64,000 nt of DNA. Source: Dimorphilus gyrociliatus (lineage: Eukaryota > Annelida > Polychaeta > Dinophilidae). The position numbers and the translations under genes are program-made. The notes under the pieces were generated by a model. That model was not told where the DNA came from. It searched no databases and saw only the letters and a program-made list of their open reading frames with translations. Position 1 is the stretch's first letter, and the number at the start of each line of letters is the position of its first letter. Location of the stretch: the NCBI GenBank assembly GCA_904063045.1, contig CAJFCJ010000023.1, positions 248,001-312,000 of the forward strand, given 5' to 3'. This document shows positions 49,730 to 62,340 of this stretch, piece after piece.

Positions 49730-51021
49730 CTAAAGAAAAAGTATTAAGAATAGCTTTTGACTGAAGTTCAATTAAATAGCATGAAAAAAAATAACAAACA
49801 AGTTGTAGACAAAAAGTTGCCATTGAGATGCTAGAGGACTATATCGCTGGCGTTAGACATAAAAGCGATAGAGTGGAACAGAGAAATAAGAGGGAAAAGA
49901 AAGAAAGGGAAAAAAAGAAAGAGCGAGTATGAGAGAAGGAAGTAGGTGGAGAATTTAAAAAGTGGTAAAAGGTAGAATAGTTATGGTGTTGCTTTATTTT
50001 AATCTAATTGGAAAAACATTCGCAATTTCGTATACAACGAATGGAAAAGTTGAAATTGATTAAGTTTACAGTATTTTATCAAATTTTTCATCTTCTACTC
50101 ACTGGGAAAGAGAAATAAAGCAGAAATAGTTTTTTATAACCATATTAAAGAAATTCAATGAAGAATTATCTTCTCCATGAGCTTATTTTTCCCCCATAGC
50201 CAATAGACTTTGCCAAAAAAAGCTGAAAAGAACACGAATCAGGCATTTTCCCCATTTTTCTTCATTTACGAACTATTAAAAAAAACTGACAATTATTTGA
50301 CATCTTTTATTTGCATTGGTCGTTTACCTTTCCAATAATAAATGACTTTTTTTCTTCTTTTAACCTTTCATTCTTTCTTTGTCGTTTGATTCGTTGCCAA
50401 GAGTCGCCCTAGAGAGAGAGGAAGAGAAATGGAGAAAGAGAGGATTGAATAGCTTCTTGGTTTAAGTAGTTGGGTGAAAAAGCAAAAGAAACGGTTATAT
50501 CGACTAGCGATACTGCTTTCATAAGTTCACAAGGCAACGGAAAAGCAAAAATATAATTTGAAATATTAGATGATATATTAAAAAGGTTGTTTGGATAATT
50601 TTACTATTCGTGAGAGCATCTATACACTTGTTTTTTACGGTTAACATTGGTTTGTTCCTGTTGCGTTGTTTGTTAAAGTGAAATAAAAAAAGTTGGGAAA
50701 GGGCTTCCCTTTCCATCTTTTCTATTATTATTTCTATTAGAATGAAATTAGACCGCCCACCCAACCACTTCGGATGGAAATTGTATGGAATTCATTCCAT
50801 CGCCCATCCTAGCTGGACAAAAACGTTAGACAAGCTGTACATAGAAAAAAACCTTTCCTTTTTCCAATTGAAAGATACGTTAGGCCTATAAAAATGCACG
50901 AATAATTACTGAATACGTCGTGCCGGCCTTAGCATTAACGAGATATGCGACTTGTATAAAAAATAACGAAAAAGCACCGTCTGGCGGTTAGATTATTTGG
51001 GGCAGCACTACGCCACAGAAT
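49730..51021. other. Intergenic interval, possible promoter near its right end
   Basis: Purine-rich tracts near 49865-49950 and 50405-50450. From about 50750 the sequence becomes less AT-rich and non-repetitive, which could be the promoter of the exon starting at 51022. No exon was recognised. Confidence 0.45.
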
Positions 51022-51249
51022 ATGCCTCGCATCGATACCCAGAAAACAGGAGGAAGGAATTTCGAAGAAGGAAAACGACAGTTACTCACGAGAAACAAAT
51101 CGGACTGCGGATTAAGCTCACCAGAGAATGACAACGAATTGTTTATCAATAAACACGGACAACAACGAAGGGTATCTTATTGTACAACTGTATCACTATG
51201 TGGTGAGGGTCCACTACAATTTGCTCACATTAAAGACGAAGAAGAAGTA
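51022..51249 (+). CDS. Candidate first coding exon, possibly the cytosolic N-terminus of otopetrin
   Basis: An ATG-initiated frame of 76 codons runs to a good donor (GAAGAA followed by GTAAGA) in phase 0. Composition is protein-like and hydrophilic, with a polar start (MPRIDTQKTGGRNF), a serine/asparagine-rich middle and an acidic end (HIKDEEE). There is no membrane segment. Otopetrins often have a long soluble N-terminus, and the next plus-strand exon recognised is the otopetrin exon at 55023. However, that exon needs a preceding phase-2 end, so direct splicing does not work. An exon of 3n+2 bases would be needed between them, or this exon belongs to another gene. The exon itself is plausible; its owner is not settled. 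Confidence 0.4.
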
Positions 51250-52931
51250 AGATATTCTATAATCAAAAACCATTAAAACTGTTGAACTTAATTTCATTTC
51301 CTTTTTCACCAATCTCGTCATCTTCTCTGCCTGCTCATCTTTCTTCTCCTGCTCTCCTTCCTCCTTCTGCATCTCTGTTTCACCTTTCCTACAATACTGC
51401 GTTGTGATTTTGGTTTTCCTTTATACTACTCAACTCCCTTTATTTACTATTGTTGATACAACTTTTACTCTTTTCTACTATTATTCTACCTCAACTTACT
51501 CATCTACTTTCTATATTTCTCCACCTCATTCGATCTGTCCCTGCTAAAACCAATCATCCTTTTTCTCCTTTCTTCATCTTCTCCTACTTTTTTTCTCTCT
51601 TTCTCTCACTCTACAAAAAAATTTAGATCACACAGCAACAGAATACTTGCAAACGGTTTGTTTCTTAACATATATTTTTAATGGAAACAGGTCAACAATT
51701 TTCTTTTTTTTTCCTTTCTTTCAATTTATTGCGCGTAAAGTATATGGAACGGTTGACATTAAACCAGTTTATAGTCGTTTACAAATCCTTCGACGTCTGT
51801 TAGCTTTACACTTCTAGAAAAACGAGGATAATTTCATCAAGGTCATGCGCCAAGGTTTGACCATTTAACAAGGCAAATTAGTGCTATTAAACACGTTATT
51901 CAATTAAATTTTGAAAAGATAGATTATTAATAATATCGATTACCAATTTGTATAAGATGTCTAAAATAAGAAAGCTTAAATAAAACGTTAATTGTAATTA
52001 GACTTGAAACCAGTATTGTTTCCAGTCAATTGCTCACCGATTAACATCCATAACATTTATACGCCTCCAGATGCCACTAAACCATCAAATAGTCATTTAA
52101 AAGAGGCGAATCGCTCCCTCTTCCATAGCCTGACTGTCCCCCGTTTTTTTTTATCGCTTTGACAGATTCTCTTTCTCATAGATTTACCCAATCCCAACCT
52201 CCCAAGTCTCCCTTATTTTTCACTCTATTGATTCAGTCTCCTAAAAGACTACACCCGAGTGAATTCTGTTTGAAATGAGAGATGATAAAAATAGTTAATT
52301 TAGGAATTAAGCCTAATTATTGGTCAATTTTCTCTTTCAAACAAACTCAAAGTAAACTTACTTTTAACTTTAAATAAGAAAATTATTTGACGAAGAAAGG
52401 CAATCATTTCCTTATTTCCATATTCAATTTACTAATTACTGATATAGGTCTTGTAAGTTTTTATCTAATTAGCTTTCCCTCTCAAAATTTTATTTGTTAT
52501 CCTTCGGAGGGAAACATAGGAAAAGAGAGGGGATAGATAGATTAATACAATATTCAGTTTGCCGCACGCATAAATATATATAGAGATAGATAAAGATGGA
52601 GAGCAAAGTGGAAGGGGGCTGAAGGGCAAGTGCACATATTTAGATTTATTTTGATATATAGTTGCTTTATGTTTGGCCATTGACCTAGAGAAGGGTTAAA
52701 ATTTTATGGTTTTCTTCCATCTAAATGAATGACCATTGTGGCCTTCAATTTTCGCGGAAAAGGTGAAACCATAGGAAAATAATACGTTCTTTTTTTTTTC
52801 GAGAAGAAAAAATCGGTAGATGGCATTACTATAGCTTTATTTTAATTCTCTATTTTTGGGGAGGGTGGCGTTATGGTGTTGAGCAAAAGAGATATCTAAC
52901 GAATATATAGCGGACAGACGGAGTAGGAGGC

Positions 52932-52949
52932 AACACACACACACACACA
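52932..52949. repeat. (CA)n microsatellite
   Basis: About nine CA units. Confidence 0.95.
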
Positions 52950-54186
52950 GTCGGCTGAGGTTTTGCAAGGAAGATGTAAATATGATGAGTTGTCCAAAGG
53001 ATTAATGTTGACAAACGATTATTCGGCATGTCGAAAGTGAGATTTTCTGCTTTTCAAATTGAATAGTGAGTATTCAAGCAAACGATTTACAGCAAAAGTA
53101 TTTTTATACACAATTCTTCTTTCAATTAAAATTGAATTTTGTAATTTTTTTGTTTTTTAAAAAAAAACCGAAAGCAATAAAATGAAAAACAGTTTTTTTT
53201 CTAAAGGTGGAATATGAAATGAAAAAAGAGAGAGAACAGTTTGATTAAGGTATTTAATTATGAAAATGATAGATATAGAGAGGGGAAAGAATGCAATATG
53301 CAGTAATAATTTGTTTCTTTATCAAATTTTTATATGAAAAATGTATAGTTCGAGCGAGAGGGATAAAATTCTGGCGCAAAGAGGAAAAAAGAAGCTACCC
53401 CGCCTGCTTCATTAATGGTTTTTAAGAGAGACAGCGAGCAAAGAGGGCTGGAAGGAGAAACGCTAGAGCTAGGGTTCAATGTGTTAGTCTAGATTTTTTC
53501 TTTTAATTCGTAAGAACAAGCCCACTGTTAGATTTTTATTGCACCACGTCTAAATGAATAATTAGATCTACTAGAATTTAATTAAAGTGATTATAATCCA
53601 AAAATACTTTGAAACGTCACTATACAGTTGACTTACCTTACTACATATAAATATAAGATGGAAAGATTATATGTAATCTATATCTTAAAGAGAAGAAAAT
53701 TGTTTATCAAAACTCTAAATAGATGAATTATAAACAATGATCATTTATACAGAGCATATCAAATATAGACGTGGACGTAGACGTAGATATGTATGTAGAT
53801 TGATTTCTATTCCAACAAGCCAAATAGATGGAAATACATGAAAATAGAGAGTTGGAAAAATTTAGGGTATTTAAGGGTGAAAGGCTGGTCGGTTTACTGT
53901 GGGTTAGTTTTTAGAAAATGGGTATGGAAAACGTTATTTGGATTTGATTGTCACAACTGATTTATGAATGCGAATGTCGCATGATCTCTTATTACTCTAT
54001 TTGAGATATTGAATCGAGTTTTATCAATAGAATTTGCATAGTTCAAAAAAATGCAATATATTTTCTTTTATTGTTTCATCATCAATTTTCAATTGTCTGT
54101 ATCGTTTATTTATTTTTATTTTTCATCTCTGTAATCCTTCTTCTTATTTAAATTCTAAAGAATTTATCCCTCTTTCTTTCTCCTTT

Positions 54187-54187
<1 letters not shown>

Positions 54188-54219
<32 letters not shown>

Positions 54220-54220
54220 T
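54188..54220. repeat. (TC)n microsatellite
   Basis: Near-perfect TC tract with one TG interruption. It yields a spurious Ser/Leu open frame. Confidence 0.95.
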
Positions 54221-55022
54221 TCTTTCGCTCTATCTTCCTGACTTATTTTTTGCCGGTTTCAAATTCACATAATTTAAATACTATAATTTGACAAAAAAAA
54301 AATACAGCTATATTTTTTACTCAACAGCAACTCAACAGCAGTCATTAATTTATAAATTATTACCTCTATGACTAAAAGCTTTACAGAGTCAACATTTGAC
54401 TAAAATTTAACAGACTATTTGTCGAAACTGCATATTTAAGCGTAACAAAGCTGGTTGTTATTCACCATGCAAGTTCGAGATGAGTTAAAAGAGTGGTCAA
54501 TCATTGCGACCAGCTGACCATAATTCAATAACAAGACACAGTCTGACGCTGTAGCCAATCAGTAAAAACAACTTTGCGCGTATTTCATGCGTGCCGCAAC
54601 GCATATTAATAATCGGCGACGCTTTGTTCCAAGTAAAGAAAATAAAGTATAATCGCCATTCATTTTCAATTGTATAATACTCCTCTTTTTTATCTGAAAA
54701 GTATCAGCTAATGATGAGATCCTGGTTAGAAAGCATAGTGGTTAGGGAATAGGAAAGAGAAGAGGTAAGAAAAACCATGTTCCGATATTGATACAATATA
54801 CCTACTTAGTGATTGTATCATACTCATATACGGTAGATTGTATAGGGTATAAAAAATGGACGACCCAGTCAGACACTAATGGAATAAGAGAGTCAATCAG
54901 CGTCTATTCTTTGTTGAAGAGTTTGCTTTGCAAGATAAGCAAAAAACAGCTCAAATCAACAAAACTTATAAGATCATCTATGGCCTTTTTTCATTTAAAT
55001 GTTTTTCCTTAATTTTTTCCAG

Positions 55023-58000
55023 TGCTGACGAATCAAACAATACAGAAGCATCGGCCTTAGAAATGAATAACCGCCCTCCTCCTCGTAAAAGAAAAACCCG
55101 GCAGTCTGTTATAAGATGGGCGAGGTGAGTGTTAATTTCATTTTTTATACACAGCATCAGCTTATATATCCATTGCAAGGGTAAGATACTTGCCAGTTTT
55201 TCATCTGCAAAACTCCTTACTTCTTTATTCCTTCTCACTCCAACATAAACCGAAAGACAAACCCAAAGATGCTATATATTTTCTATCTGTCTGCCAATCT
55301 CTCTCTCTCTCTCTCGATTTTCCTCTTTTTTCTTTTTTTTCTTCTGTATCTCGGGATTCGTACTTCCTTCCTTTCTTTCCTTTTAAAAACACTGGACAGT
55401 AGTCTTTAGTACAAGTGTAAACGGAAAATTGACGCATTTTATACCATCGCATCGCTTAATTTGGGATGAAAGAGGCAAAGATCATCGATAGAATAGAAAA
55501 CAAGAACTATAAGTCTTTGTAGAGAATTTTAAAACAAACAACAACCTATAATCAGGAGCAAATTGCAACCCCAAACTCATTTTATCTCTTTGCTTTCTTT
55601 CTTATTTTATCTATCTAACACTTCCACGCCCTCTATATAATCTTTCTATTTCCCACAATTGGCGTATAAAAGCTCGAAGAGCTAGATTTGAATACGAAAT
55701 CTGATTTAAACTTGAAAAAAACCTTACTGGAATATTATATAGACTGACAATTGTAACTTATTAGATTATCCGAACTCTTATCCCTTCCAAATCCAGGTCG
55801 AATTCTATAGGCTTCAGTCGTTACCTAATTTTTTCCTTTTCTTTTTTTTCTGGCTTTTTTAATAAAAAAAATTCTACTAAACGACAAAAAGGGTAAAAGA
55901 GAATTCTAGTCATAATAACCGCCACTTTCACTCAACTAACAATATTCTCTTTAATTTATTAGTCCTAACAGGAAAAACAACGCAAATAAACTAGGTCCAG
56001 TCCTGACCAGTGGAAATTTATTATTATTTTTCAGCTAACAAGGCTGTAAAAATCGGTAGGGGGATATTTGCTTATCATTTAACTAAAGAGTCTGGAAAAA
56101 AGGAGCAGTTTATGTGCATACATTCAGTTCTGTCAATAGAGTTGATAGTGCCCTCTACTATTTATTAGTTCAGGTTATCGGACCGAGATAATTTATTTAT
56201 AGAATGATTAATAGAAAATTTTTTATATGGTTATGTAACCCGGGGAAATATTGAGGGACTCTAGAAAATGGATAAAATCTACAAATAGATAAATAATAAT
56301 ATAATGGAAAAGGGAAAGAGATTAACAATTTTACTAATCACTAATTATTAATTAAGCTGTAGTTTTTTTTTAAATAATAAAATTTTATATTTAATTATTC
56401 ATAATTTCCTGATTTGGATTTATTTTACGAATTACACGCTGGAACAAGCTTGTTCGGCTAAAATTTTCTTCCCATTTACGATTGATAAAGAAATAAAAGA
56501 TAAATTGCATTAGGGGTATAATTAGATAGGAGAAATGAGAACAGAAAGAAGCGAGAAAGAGAAAGTGAGCGAGCGAACGAGAGAGAGAAAGAGAGAGAGA
56601 GAGAGAAGAAATAAAGAGAAAAAGAAATAAACAGGTATATAAACAAGATAGAGATGAAGAAGTTAAAAAAAAAGAGAATCTTTTTGTTATTGTTTTTATA
56701 GTAAAAATAGTAGTTGGAAAGGATGAGAGAGAATAGACTAAGGAGAATGAGAAGAGAAAGGAAAAAGGAAAAAGGTTAAAAGAGACTAAACGCATTATTA
56801 TCATAAATGACTGGTAAAACCTGTCTTGTGAAAAAACTGAAATGATTTTCCTTTTAAAAGAAAAATGATAAGTTGACTTACTTTCAGGCATTCGGCTGGT
56901 GGATCCAAATTATCCAGAGTTGCTTCCGGAATGATGGCTCTAATATTAACAGTTATAGGATTAGCATTAGCAATAAGCGAAGCTTTACCTCAAGCTGATA
57001 TACTTATCGAGAATACAGAAGCCTTCTTCATAGTCATGTACGTCACGTCTCTTCTTTGCATTTCATTCGTAATTGTGATGGGCAGTTGCGAAAAGTTATC
57101 GGACAAGGAGAATGTCCTCAAATGGAGGAGAAAGAACAGGATGGATTTTTTAAGAGCTGGTGCAATGGGTAAACAATAGCAACTAAAACTTAGTTTTTAT
57201 ATAGTTTGTTCTTCGTTATGAACGAAAAGAACATATGCCAAACTGTTAGTTAGATCATTTCACATTCCCCCATTAGTAATTAGCGAAATAAGAAATAGGA
57301 GGAGGAGGGGAGGAGGATGATAATGAGAAAATGAAATATTTGAGACAAAAGAGCCCAAAGGGTGGGAAACAACTCTTAGATTGGTAGGGAGAGAATGCAC
57401 GAGAAAAGTTAAGAAAAAGTACTTTTGATCATCAGTAAGAAGGAAGATCAGTAAAAGTTATCTCTTGAAATAGTCACTAAATTAGAAGTGATAAGTAGAA
57501 CAGAAGATGGAAGAGGAACAGAAGGAGGAGGGGGAGGAATAATAGCTAGAATAGAAAAATGAAAAGAAAGTGGTTGACTAGTTTTCTTTTCAATGATATC
57601 ATATTTTTATATTATTACATTTCTTGATATTTATTTGTATTTCCGAGGGAAAATGGAAAGGCTTTCGGCTATTTGCCGATTTGTAATCTTTTAGTATAAC
57701 ACTCTAAAGGCAATGTGAATGGAAAAAAGTTTGATTAAAAAATACCTTATATAATGTCCATAAAACAATTTGGAAAATAAGGATTCAATACTAATAGCGT
57801 GAATAGAAATAAAGTGAATTGAGGCCAACTAGAGTCTTACCCTCTCCAGGAAGAGATAGAAAATTGTACTAAAAACGTATATAGGCTGTTCTTAAAAGAG
57901 GAATAATAGGAGAAGTGGTATAAAAAGCTACAGTACAGCCGAGTACAGTAAACTGTTATTGGTTTTACCATAGACAATAAAATTTTCTAAAAATAAGTGG

Positions 58001-61000
58001 ACGGTAAGCTGACTTGTATAAAAATTGAATGATTATTTAGGTTGTTGAAAGTAGTAATTTAAGTCCAACTTCAGTAAATACAAAGTGTCATTTACATATA
58101 ATTAAGTTAACGTCAATTAAATATAAATTCTCAGAAGTAATTCAACAGATGCATTTTAACTTTAATATCCTTTTTTTATAAGGAAATTTAATATATAAAT
58201 TCTTTTTAATGATTGAATATGCAAACGCTATTGGAAAAGTGGAAAAATGTTCCCCTTAGGAGAAAACCTCAATCAATTCTTTTGACAAATCAGCAAAAAA
58301 TGCCTCGTGTTACTTTTTGCCACAAGTAAACCAGTCACTCTTTCTCTTTTTTCTACACAGTGGCAGCAGAGACAGAGAGAGAAAGACGGGGGGCGAAGGG
58401 TGAGGGAAGAGAGCAAGAAAGCTTGGACATTTGGATGAATAGAGAGGAAGAGAATGAAAAAGAGAAGGAAGAGGGTTTGAAATAAAGATAAACAGATGGG
58501 ACATATACTTATATAAACAGCGAGGGAGAGAGAGAAAGAGAGAGAGGGAGAGATAAGAAAACGGAAAAAAGAGATTTTAGAAAGAAGAGTGAATAATACA
58601 ATATGATGGTTCTATTTGTTAAGAAGAACAGTTGAAGAGAAGAAATAATAGTAATAAGTCTAATCGTTTCTATGTATACTATACACAAATCATATATCCA
58701 GTATAGATATTGTCCATAACTAATTTTAACGCTATAGTCAAGTGAGTAAATGGTTTAAGTCGTTTGAGAATAGACGAGTAGGTGTGGGGAGAGGGATAAG
58801 AAATAGGAAGATTGAAATAGATATAGACACAGTAGACATACTAGTTGGAAGATGTATAATATAAACTACAAATATTGTATTAGTGACATTGTTTTGATTG
58901 GAAGAGATTTGAGAAGAAAACAAAGTCAAAAATTAATAGAAGACTACAAAAACTATATGATATTGAATGTATAGGATTATAAATAGAATGGAAAATTGAG
59001 GAAAAGAAAAAAGACCACTCAGTAAGAACAAATATGAGAAGATATAAAAAGGAAAAAAAGACCGAATTATTAGATGTGAAATTCTATAAATAAAACAATA
59101 AAGAGGGAAAGATTTATAAAAAAATGAATATGCTAATTTTAGAATTATAGATTGTAACCAATTCTATTTTTAAAAAATACCCACTAGCCTTTCTATTCGT
59201 CGTACGATCTGAGATTACATGCTTATTTATTAATTTCAGTGTTGGGTTCGGGTAGTATTGTCTACGAAGCTCTTCGACTAGCAGATTATATGGAGACAAC
59301 TGTATATTGTCGAAATTTTGTTCATTTTTTTAATATAGTTTCATCAATCTCATTTACTTTGGCTCAAATTTACATGCTACTCGTCTTTTCCAAGGTAACA
59401 CATTTATTCTCTCTTTTTTTTTATTGAATCCTCAAAGAAATAAAAGAGAAGAGATCGTAATCTTTTCTCTCTTCTTAAAATCGTCTAATTGAAATTTATA
59501 TGACAATTTTTATTGAAAAAGAAAAAATATATTCAAGATAGATTGTTTACGTGTTCAGAATTCTCTGTCTAATTGCTTCTAGATATCGGAAAGAATATTT
59601 TAGAATCGTGTTCTGATCTTCTTATCTTGCCCTCTCTATTTTTCAATTTATCTGTAATAGACATTTTCTTAATTCGACAGATTGTTGTTAACAGAGGAGG
59701 ATGCGTGGATAAGATTGCTAGATACGCAATTGCATTTATTATAGCAACAAATTTATGCATTTGGTATCACACTCTAATTGTTGAAACTAAAGAAGATATT
59801 ATCGCCAATAATCGAGCCTCGAATACGGTTAAGAGTCAATCGAGCCCAATTGTGTCAGCCCTGGCAGCAACTAATTATACTTTATCCACTCAAAACTATG
59901 ATAAAGGAGAGAATTTTACAGGTAAGCTATCGTAGCTCCATCTATGTTTGAAGGATCATTCAGAAGCGTAACTACACTATATACATAGTGATATGTAGGC
60001 AATTGATCAGTACTGGTAATATTATCAACAAAAATTAGACTTGTAGGAGGTCTATGAGGGAATGAAAGATGATCAGTGACATTTTAGGAAGAGGATGGGA
60101 AAGAAAACTACAAAGATAGAATTATATGTGATACTACTGTAGTCTATAGTTACAGTGAAATTAGTAATACAAAAAAAGTAAATGACAATTTTGGCAGCGA
60201 ACGAGAAGAGAGAGTAAGAATGAGAGGAAAGAGAGAGAAGGAAGGTAGAGATAAAAAATGGAACAAATAGAAAAAGAGCAACTTTTTATCTACTGTATTT
60301 ATATAATAAATATTGTATTTAGTCCAAAAAAATGAATGAAAAAAGTGAAAAAATGGCAAAAATATCATAAAAGTCATTTCAACAGATAATTCAACAATCG
60401 TTTGCCCGGAAAAGAAAACCTATCAGAAAGTTTTCTCTTCTTATCTGTATCCGTGCACCATCGAATATAGTATAGTATGCGTATTCATTCTGTACGGAAT
60501 ATGGATTCGGATAGGCGGAGAGTCCGGTTCGAGACTTCGTCGTCAATCGAAAATTGATTATCCAACTCCTCCCGATCGTAGGAAACAGTGTGTTCTACAT
60601 CCTTATTTCGATAATAGATGTGGCTTGACGGGCTCGCTGGTCGTTATCAGCGTCACTTCTATAGTGACAATAGTCTACTTGTATTCAAGTTATCGGGAAG
60701 TAAATACTGATTTATCAAATATTCTTGTATTTTCTTTGGACTTGTCTCTGAATATCTTCATTTTGGTTGTAATACCAATAGTTAGTTTTCAAATGAGACA
60801 TATGAAATTAAAGAATGACGATATGAGAAAATTACGGGCTCTTAGAGAATCTCGACCGTTCCTGCCCAAGAAACGCCATCATAGGACATTAGATAAAAGT
60901 GTTCTTATCATCACTTTTTTCGGATTATTAATATTTGGCACTCTGACGATGATAGCTTCAGGCAATTGGACGAATGAATACGTCTATTTAAATCTAATAG

Positions 61001-61768
61001 ATAATAAATATATACTATATATATATAGTGCATTATGTACATTGTACTCAGCACATTATATCCATTTACAACGTACTATCCTATTTATATTAGAAAATTG
61101 GTTAATTATTGTATTATTTATTGTAAATTTTAGAAAATTCGTTATCTTTTTTTATTGACATCATTCTATATAATTAACAGAAAGGTTCGTTCATTTTTCT
61201 CTAAAACATCCAAATTTCATCCAAGATAAGAACAGGGGTTAACAAAACTAACAATTTGCTCAAAGGAGCAGTGAGGGGGAGGTGTAGAAAGAAGAGGTGG
61301 AGTAGGATAATTAAAATGTCATTCTATGCGGGAAGATCTGTTTGTATTCATTCGTTCATTTGAAATTACACGAAAATTCAACGCTTAACTCAATTAGGTA
61401 TGCTGGAAAATTGGTTGGTTTTTTGTGAAATGTTAGTTAGCGTATTATCAGCCTGCACTCAAACTGGATTTATAACTTACTCGGTTCTGGAGAAAAGATC
61501 AACTCAGATTCACCACCTAGAGCAACGACCTGGCAGACAAGGATTAGAGTTGATGAGAGGTTGTAACCTTGCTCTTTGGGCGTTAAAGACTTTTGCTATT
61601 AGAAGAAATTCAGCTCATAGTGTTCAAATAAGATTCTTTTCATTTTCGGCTTGGTCGATATTATCGCACATTTTTATGCCGCTTTCAATCCTTTTTCGCT
61701 TTCATTCAGTTGTTTGTTTATCCGATATCGTATCTCATTCTTACACGGAAAAGTACGTAAACGCTTAG
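55023..61768 (+). CDS. Otopetrin-family proton channel
   Basis: Exons: 55023-55124, 56888-57168, 59240-59394, 59681-59921, 60386 to about 61020-61070, and 61398-61768, giving about 590-600 residues without the extreme N-terminus. The first five junctions fit in phase. After a basic cytosolic segment (PPPRKRKTRQSVIRW) come the family's membrane helices: SGMMALILTVIGLALAISEA, AFFIVMYVTSLLCISF, an IATNLCIW-x2-TLI helix, LYPCTIEYSIVCVFILYGIW, and the C-terminal NLALWALKTF and PLSILFRFHSVVCLSDIV. Otopetrins are dimeric plasma-membrane channels that carry protons into cells; vertebrate OTOP1 serves sour taste and otoconia. A polar loop with NYT and NFT glycosylation sequons follows the fourth exon's helix. 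The end of the fifth exon is ambiguous: the sequence turns TA-rich after GNWTNEYVYLNL, and no strong phase-1 donor is visible. The first coding exon may be 51022-51249 through an unseen exon, or translation may start at the ATG in the first exon (55062). AATAAA lies at 61905. Confidence 0.88.
56571..56606. repeat. (GA)n microsatellite in otopetrin intron
   Basis: GA-rich tract in the 1763-bp intron. The antisense open frame over 56391-56891 is a product of this purine bias. Confidence 0.9.
58526..58557. repeat. (GA)n microsatellite in otopetrin intron
   Basis: GA/GGGA tract in the 2071-bp intron between 57168 and 59240. That intron is purine-rich on the plus strand throughout (57290-57560, 58365-58470) and holds no recognisable exon. 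Confidence 0.9.
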
Positions 61769-61904
61769 CGTTTTTTCACAAAAATTTTATTCTATTAAGC
61801 CTGCTGCTCTACGAAAATCACTCTCAACTCTGTATATTTCTGTAAAAACAGACAGTTTAAATAAGTCAACAAAACACAACCAAATGACAAACACAAACAA
61901 CAAA

Positions 61905-61910
61905 AATAAA
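61905..61910 (+). terminator. Polyadenylation signal AATAAA of otopetrin
   Basis: Canonical hexamer 137 bp after the otopetrin stop. Confidence 0.55.
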
Positions 61911-62250
61911 TATCTAATATAATTATCAATAGATGTTGAAGATAAATGCCAGTTTTTTTTAATTTCTTTGATTAAACACTAATTTTCTCTTTTCAGATTA
62001 AATATGTAAAAGAATATCTATATATATTTCATTCACTTTCTTTTTCAATACAAAATATAAAGAAACAATAATACGTTCTCCAGTAGCCGATTTCAATTTT
62101 CTTTGACTCTCTCTTATAAAAGTTCCTTCGTGGTCTCCAATAAAAAACCAACCCATAAATCTACTAATCATTAAACTGACTAAATGGCAAACTACCCTTA
62201 ATACTTATTTCTATTTAATAAAGTCTGACCGATTTGACGAAAAAGTCAAT

Positions 62251-62256
62251 TTTATT
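62251..62256 (-). terminator. Polyadenylation signal of the LRR gene
   Basis: TTTATT on the plus strand (AATAAA on the minus), 85 bp past the stop of the LRR gene. Confidence 0.5.
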
Positions 62257-62340
62257 GATTCTGTTTTTTTTTTTTAAAAAAAAAGAATGAAAGATAAAAG
62301 CAAGTTTTGTGATTGAAGAGAACACGAAAAAGGATAAATT

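Larger units (their letters stand above)
51250..55022. other. Non-coding interval, probably intron or promoter of otopetrin
   Basis: No recognisable exon. Contains pyrimidine-rich DNA at 51290-51610, a (CA)n at 52932-52949, and a (TC)n at 54188-54220. A locally G+C-richer, non-repetitive patch at 54440-54640, including an inverted CCAAT context (GCCAATCAG at 54553-54561), could be a promoter. Confidence 0.45.
61769..62340. other. Convergent 3' intergenic region
   Basis: Shared downstream region of otopetrin (plus) and the LRR gene (minus). Contains AATAAA at 61905 for the plus strand and its complement at 62251 for the minus strand. The stops of the two genes are only 572 bp apart. Confidence 0.6.

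Noticed and set aside
54034-54291. Plus-strand Ser/Leu-rich open frame
   Set aside because: Driven by the TC microsatellite.
56391-56891. 166-codon minus-strand open frame
   Set aside because: Lies antisense in a purine-rich otopetrin intron; Ser/Phe/Leu composition follows strand bias.
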